A DNA stretch of 10,178 nt from Burkholderiales bacterium (GTDB lineage Bacteria; Pseudomonadota; Gammaproteobacteria; Burkholderiales; JAEUMW01). The translations under genes were made by a program, and so were the position numbers. Under the pieces are notes generated by a model, which was given only the letters and a program-made list of their open reading frames with translations, was not told the origin of the DNA and searched no databases. The stretch lies in contig JAEUMX010000395.1 in assembly GCA_016791285.1 (NCBI GenBank), forward strand, positions 1-10,178, written 5' to 3'. This document shows, piece by piece, positions 7,054 through 10,178 of the stretch; position 1 is the stretch's first letter, and each line of letters starts with the position of its first letter.

Positions 7054-7088
7054 GCTTCGCGAAATCTCACGCTTTGTGAGGTTGAAGC
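7054..7088. repeat. bulged hairpin, possible structured RNA or operator
   Basis: GCTTC (7054-7058) pairs with GAAGC (7084-7088). GCGA (7059-7062) is an unpaired bulge on one side. AATCTCAC (7063-7070) pairs with GTGAGGTT (7076-7083) with one wobble, around the loop GCTTT. This is a 13-bp stem in noncoding DNA. It is not followed by a U-tract on the plus strand. Confidence 0.5.
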
Positions 7089-7145
7089 ATAGAAAATTGG
7101 AGACGAACGGTCAACCAGTACCGACGACCGGCTCCGGATGGCTGC

Positions 7146-7182
7146 TTTTGCGAAATCATGCACTTGCGGGGATCTCGCAAAA
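7146..7182. repeat. inverted repeat TTTTGCGA / TCGCAAAA
   Basis: Two perfect eight-base arms (7146-7153 and 7175-7182) flank a 21-base centre that contains another TTGCG (7164-7168). This gives two direct and one inverted TTGCG half-sites within 40 bases. The arrangement fits an operator for a dimeric regulator better than a terminator. Confidence 0.45.
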
Positions 7183-7260
7183 AAAGTCGAAGGATGGGCG
7201 GCTTTGGCGGTCGAGCGGGGCGGCAACGGATTTCGCCTCGCGCGCAAGGGTCGTGCAGTG

Positions 7261-7266
7261 CATAAT
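7261..7266 (+). promoter_or_regulatory. possible -10 box for the phosphatase gene
   Basis: CATAAT is the best -10-like hexamer upstream of the phosphatase gene. I see no convincing -35 at 16-18 bp. If used, transcription would begin near 7273, which argues against the TTG start at 7275 and favours a downstream start. Confidence 0.3.
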
Positions 7267-7340
7267 CGCGCAGCTTGAATACGCAACCTGAGGGAAGACG
7301 CGAAATCGTGATTACGGTGGAGACGTTGCGCAGCGAGGCG

Positions 7341-8096
7341 ATGAATGTCGACATCGCCGTGCTGTCGAAGGTGGGTGGTCGCGAGGTCAACGAGGACGCC
7401 TGCGGCTACTGCACGACCGGAGAGTTCTGCTGCTGCGTGCTCTCCGATGGCGCTGGCGGGCACGGCTGCGGCGAGGTGGCCGCGCAAGTGGTCGTGCGGA
7501 CCGTGCTGGAGAAGTTTCGCGCTGCGCCAGGCGGCTCGCGTGAAACGGTTGCGATGCTGCTCGACGCTGCCAACGAAGCCGTCGTGGCGGAACAGCACAG
7601 GGTTGCGGAGCAGGCCGACATGCGTGCGACAGCCGTCGTCCTGATCCTCGACCTCGGCAACGCCACGGCGATCTGGGGGCACGTGGGTGATTCCCGGGTC
7701 TATGGCTTCCGCAACGGATCGCTCTTCTTTCAAACCCGCGACCACAGCGTCGTCCAGTCGATGATCGATGCCGGTTTCATCGAGCCGAGCAGTGTTCGCA
7801 CGCACCCGAAGCGCAGCGTGCTGACGGCCGCCATGGGCGATGCCGCGGGATGTGAGTGCGCCGCGCCCGAGGCTGCGCTTGGTCTGACCGCAGAAGAGGT
7901 CTTTCTGCTTTGCAGCGACGGGTTCTGGGAGTACGTCGACGAAGGCGCGCTGGAAACGGAGCTTGGCCGCGCCGTGAGTCCGCGGCCGTGGCTCGAGGCT
8001 CTGGAGGCGGATCTCCTGCGCAATGCCCGTGCTCACCACGACAACTACTCCGCCATCGCGGTCTGGTTGACTTCCCAGGACGCCATCCTGTTCTGA
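7341..8096 (+). CDS. PP2C-family Ser/Thr protein phosphatase
   Basis: PP2C (PPM) phosphatases are metal-dependent enzymes that remove phosphate from Ser and Thr. The 251-residue product is a bare catalytic domain with no membrane or sensor segment, so it is probably cytoplasmic. All core motifs are present: GREVNEDA (D19), LSDGAGGHGCGE (D36 and G37, metal ligands), the RATAVVLIL strand, WGHVGDSRVYGFRNG (D117), TRDHSVVQSMIDAG (133-145), LTAAMGD, LLCSDGFWEYV (D193) and HHDNYSAIAV (D234, N235). It should therefore be active. ATG 7341 starts at the family N-terminus (MNVDIAVLSKVGG), but its ribosome-binding site is poor. In-frame TTG 7275 and GTG 7308 (after AGGGAAG) are alternatives, giving up to 273 residues. 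No kinase or forkhead-associated partner lies nearby. It converges on the glutathione peroxidase gene. Confidence 0.9.
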   Translation: MNVDIAVLSKVGGREVNEDACGYCTTGEFCCCVLSDGAGGHGCGEVAAQVVVRTVLEKFRAAPGGSRETVAMLLDAANEAVVAEQHRVAEQADMRATAVVLILDLGNATAIWGHVGDSRVYGFRNGSLFFQTRDHSVVQSMIDAGFIEPSSVRTHPKRSVLTAAMGDAAGCECAAPEAALGLTAEEVFLLCSDGFWEYVDEGALETELGRAVSPRPWLEALEADLLRNARAHHDNYSAIAVWLTSQDAILF

Positions 8097-8119
8097 GTCG
8101 ACGCGCCGATTCCCCCAAT

Positions 8120-8611
8120 CTATTTCGCGAGCAGTGTTTCGATGTCGGCCTCGATCGCGTCGGGTTTGGTCGTCGGTGCGTAACGCTTGACCGGCTTGCC
8201 GTCCTTCCCGACCAGGAACTTCGTGAAGTTCCACTTGATGCCCGGGCTGCCGAGCAGACCCGGCTCCGCGGCCTTGAGGTACGCGTAGACCGGATGCGTC
8301 TGCGGTCCGTTCACGTCGATCTTCGCGAACAGCGGAAACGTGACGCCGAAGCGCTCTGCGCAGAACCGCCGGATCTCCCCCTCCGTCCCCGGCTCCTGCG
8401 CACCGAACTGATTGCACGGGAAGCCGAGCACCGAGAAGCCGCGCGCTGCGTACTTGCGATGCAACTCCTCGAGGCCGGCGTACTGGGGTGTGAATCCGCA
8501 CTCGCTCGCGACGTTCACGAAGAGCAGGATCTTCCCGCGGTAGTCCGCGAGGGGTTGCTGCGTACCTTCGATGTCGCGGGCGCTGAAGTCGTAAACGCTC
8601 GGTCCTGGCAT
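8120..8611 (-). CDS. Glutathione peroxidase family protein (thiol peroxidase)
   Basis: This enzyme reduces hydrogen peroxide and organic hydroperoxides. The 163-residue protein has a thioredoxin fold and the GPx signatures: VNVASECGFT with peroxidatic Cys C38 (Cys, not selenocysteine), LGFPCNQFGAQEPG (63-75, Q72), and KWNFTKFLV (W127, N128). KIDVNG lies near 97-102. C84 in RRFCAERFGVTFP sits where the resolving Cys of thioredoxin-dependent GPx enzymes lies, so thioredoxin rather than glutathione may be the electron donor; this is an inference. No signal peptide is seen. ATG 8611 has a strong GAGGAGGAA about nine bases upstream. The longer frame back to 8746 lacks family sequence. It is divergent from the ABC exporter gene, with 146 bp between. 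Confidence 0.94.
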   Translation of the reverse strand: MPGPSVYDFSARDIEGTQQPLADYRGKILLFVNVASECGFTPQYAGLEELHRKYAARGFSVLGFPCNQFGAQEPGTEGEIRRFCAERFGVTFPLFAKIDVNGPQTHPVYAYLKAAEPGLLGSPGIKWNFTKFLVGKDGKPVKRYAPTTKPDAIEADIETLLAK

Positions 8612-8698
8612 CTGCCGGTTCCTCCTCGACGCACGAGGTGGTTGAGACAACTTGGCGCCCCCGAGATTCGCATCGCCCGCAGCGGCGCGCCGGTCGGG

Positions 8699-8704
8699 TA
8701 CGAT
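8699..8704 (+). promoter_or_regulatory. possible -10 box for the ABC exporter gene
   Basis: TACGAT followed by a GC-rich discriminator lies 53 bp before the exporter ATG, in the divergent gap with the peroxidase gene. No -35 match is evident, so the call is weak. Confidence 0.25.
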
Positions 8705-8757
8705 AGCGGCCTCGCGACACTTCCACTCACCCCGTTTCAGGCGCATTGGACACCTTC

Positions 8758-10178
8758 ATGAGCGGCGACGCGACCATCGCCAGCACGGCACCCACGGCCA
8801 CGGCCGCGCGCCGTAGTTTCTCGATCTCGGCCCTCGGCCATCTGCGCCTTCTCGGCCGCTACGCGCGTCCCTACCGTCGCCAGATACTCGCGGCCGCCGC
8901 TGCACTCCTGGTTGCGGCGGCGTGTTTCATCGTGGTCGGGCAGGGCTTGAAGCGCGTGATCGACGAGGGCTTCGTGCAGGCGAATCCCGCGGCGCTCAAC
9001 CAGGCGCTGCTCGCCTTGCTCGCGGTTGTCATCGTCATGGCCGGGGCGACGTATACGCGCTTCTATTTCGTCTCCTGGCTCGGCGAACGCATGATCGCCG
9101 ACATTCGCCGCGACGCGTTCGACCACATCCTGAAGCTGTCACCGGGATTCTTCGAGGCAACGCGCACGGGTGAGCTGATCTCGCGTCTTACCGCCGATAC
9201 GGCCCTGCTCGAGACCGTCATCGGCAGCAGCGTGTCGATGGCACTGCGCAACGCGGTCCTCGGCGCGGGCAGTCTCCTCATGCTTTTTCTCACGAGCTGG
9301 AAGCTCACGCTTCTCGTGCTGCTCGGCGTGCCCCTCGTGCTCCTCCCGATCCTGTTCTTCGGCCGGCAGGTCCGCCGGCTCTCGCGCGCGAGCCAGGACC
9401 GGGTGGCGGACCTGGGCGCTCACATCGACGAGTCCCTGCACGAGATCCGCATCGTCCAGGCTTACGTCCACGAGGATGCGGATCGCCGCCTTTTCGGGCA
9501 GCGCGTCGAGGAGGCATTCGCGACCGCTGTCGGGCGCATCCGCAGCCGCGGCGCTCTCATTGCCGCCGTGATCGTCGTGGTCTTCGGCGGGGTCGGCTCG
9601 ATTCTCTGGGTCGGGGGCCACGATGTGCTGGCCGGACGCATCACGGCGGGCGACCTGTCCGCGTTCGTGTTCTACGCGACGATGGTGGCAAGCGCCTGCG
9701 GGTCGTTGAGCGAGGTGGTCGGAGATCTGCAGCGCGGGGCGGGGGCCGCCGAGCGCCTGGTGGAGATCATGCGCACCGAGCCGCAGATCAGGGCGCCGGC
9801 GCTGCCCGTACTGCTGCCCACCCCTGCGCGCGGGGAGGTGGCGTTCGACCGAGTGTCCTTCCGTTACCCCTCGCGACCGAATCTGCCGGCGCTCGACGCA
9901 CTCTCGCTCGCGGCCAGCCGTGGCGAAAAGCTGGCGCTCGTCGGACCCTCGGGGGCGGGCAAGAGCACGGTGTTCCAGCTCCTGCTGCGATTCTACGATC
10001 CCGAATCAGGCGCGGTCCGTCTCGACGGCGTCGATCTCAGGGCAGCCGACCCGATTGCCGTGCGCAGCCGCGTCGCGCTGGTACCGCAGGAGCCGGCGAT
10101 CTTCGCCGCCAGCGTGGCCGAGAACGTCCGCTACGGTCGGCCGGAGGCGACGGACAACGAGGTACGTGCCGCCTGCGA
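8758..10178 (+). CDS. MsbA-like ABC exporter, 3' end outside window
   Basis: This is a half-size ABC exporter with a fused transmembrane domain and ATPase domain. It probably dimerises and moves a lipid, drug or peptide outward across the inner membrane. The frame is open to the window edge and gives 473 residues. An Arg-rich N-terminus is followed by about six membrane helices (near 43-62, 82-105, 161-180, 183-202, 265-286 and 300-318). The nucleotide-binding domain starts near 358. Walker A is GPSGAGKST (396-404, K402) and the Q-loop is LVPQEPAIFAASVAENVRYG (441-460, Q444). The signature LSGGQ, Walker B and H-loop must lie beyond the edge. Segments such as FFEATRTGELISRLTADT are typical of MsbA-related proteins, but the substrate cannot be told. 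ATG 8758 is preferred; an in-frame TTG at 8746 is possible. Neither has a strong ribosome-binding site. Confidence 0.93.
   Translation, partial: MSGDATIASTAPTATAARRSFSISALGHLRLLGRYARPYRRQILAAAAALLVAAACFIVVGQGLKRVIDEGFVQANPAALNQALLALLAVVIVMAGATYTRFYFVSWLGERMIADIRRDAFDHILKLSPGFFEATRTGELISRLTADTALLETVIGSSVSMALRNAVLGAGSLLMLFLTSWKLTLLVLLGVPLVLLPILFFGRQVRRLSRASQDRVADLGAHIDESLHEIRIVQAYVHEDADRRLFGQRVEEAFATAVGRIRSRGALIAAVIVVVFGGVGSILWVGGHDVLAGRITAGDLSAFVFYATMVASACGSLSEVVGDLQRGAGAAERLVEIMRTEPQIRAPALPVLLPTPARGEVAFDRVSFRYPSRPNLPALDALSLAASRGEKLALVGPSGAGKSTVFQLLLRFYDPESGAVRLDGVDLRAADPIAVRSRVALVPQEPAIFAASVAENVRYGRPEATDNEVRAAC

Larger units (their letters stand above)
6830..7340. other. leader region rich in inverted repeats, no supported gene
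   Basis: This stretch separates the PEP-CTERM-like gene from the divergent phosphatase gene. Open frames cross it (for example 6818-7291 plus), but their products have no family character and overlap the signal-peptide gene. It holds inverted repeats at 6937-6956 (AACATGG/CCATGTT), 6997-7017 (GCCGCT/AGCGGC), 7032-7055 (GCCCCC/GGGGGC), 7054-7088 (bulged hairpin) and 7146-7182 (TTTTGCGA/TCGCAAAA). Four of five copies of the octamer GCGAAATC are also here. It probably contains both divergent promoters and may contain an RNA gene. If the phosphatase starts at 7275 or 7308, the noncoding part is shorter. Confidence 0.6.

Noticed and set aside
6818..7291. 157-codon plus-strand open frame covering the intergenic region
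   Set aside because: It overlaps the start of the signal-peptide gene, has mixed rare-codon composition, no ribosome-binding site I can see and no recognisable domain.
7041..8726. 561-codon open frame on the minus strand
   Set aside because: It is antisense to the PP2C gene and out of frame with the peroxidase gene. Its product shows no family motif.
8612..8746. N-terminal extension of the glutathione peroxidase frame to 8746
   Set aside because: The extension is Arg-rich without family sequence, while ATG 8611 has a strong AGGAGG-type site.
1..10178. CRISPR arrays, insertion sequences, prophage or defence systems
   Set aside because: No regularly spaced repeats, transposase or integrase motifs, or defence-related domains are visible. 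The tRNA gene at the left edge has no integrase beside it within the window.

Overview
The window is GC-rich and densely coding. It carries the conserved block rnr - rlmB - rpsF - priB - rpsR - rplI - dnaB. A separate priB between rpsF and rpsR, with dnaB next to rplI and rnr-rlmB upstream, points to a proteobacterium, most likely a betaproteobacterium; this is inferred from gene order and protein character, not from a search.

Layout: a tRNA-Leu(CAG) gene lies on the minus strand at the left edge, with its own near-consensus promoter. Diverging from it, on the plus strand, are rnr (RNase R) and rlmB (23S rRNA Gm2251 methyltransferase). A promoter and a structured leader precede the ribosomal protein operon rpsF-priB-rpsR-rplI, which ends at a strong intrinsic terminator. 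dnaB (replicative helicase) follows behind its own extended -10 promoter. This left two thirds is housekeeping: RNA turnover and rRNA modification, 30S and 50S proteins, a primosome protein and the helicase.

The right third (about 6.3-10.2 kb) is accessory. It holds a small minus-strand exported protein with a variant PEP-CTERM-like sorting tail, a roughly 500-base leader region rich in inverted repeats, and a plus-strand PP2C-type Ser/Thr phosphatase. These are followed by a minus-strand glutathione peroxidase and a plus-strand MsbA-like ABC exporter cut by the right edge.

The most unusual signal is in the region between the PEP-CTERM-like gene and the phosphatase gene. The octamer GCGAAATC occurs five times (four direct, one inverted) between 6762 and 7307 and I found no other copy in the window. 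The same stretch has several strong inverted repeats, including a bulged 13-bp hairpin. It may be a regulator-binding array or an unannotated RNA. I see no CRISPR array, insertion sequence, prophage or defence system.
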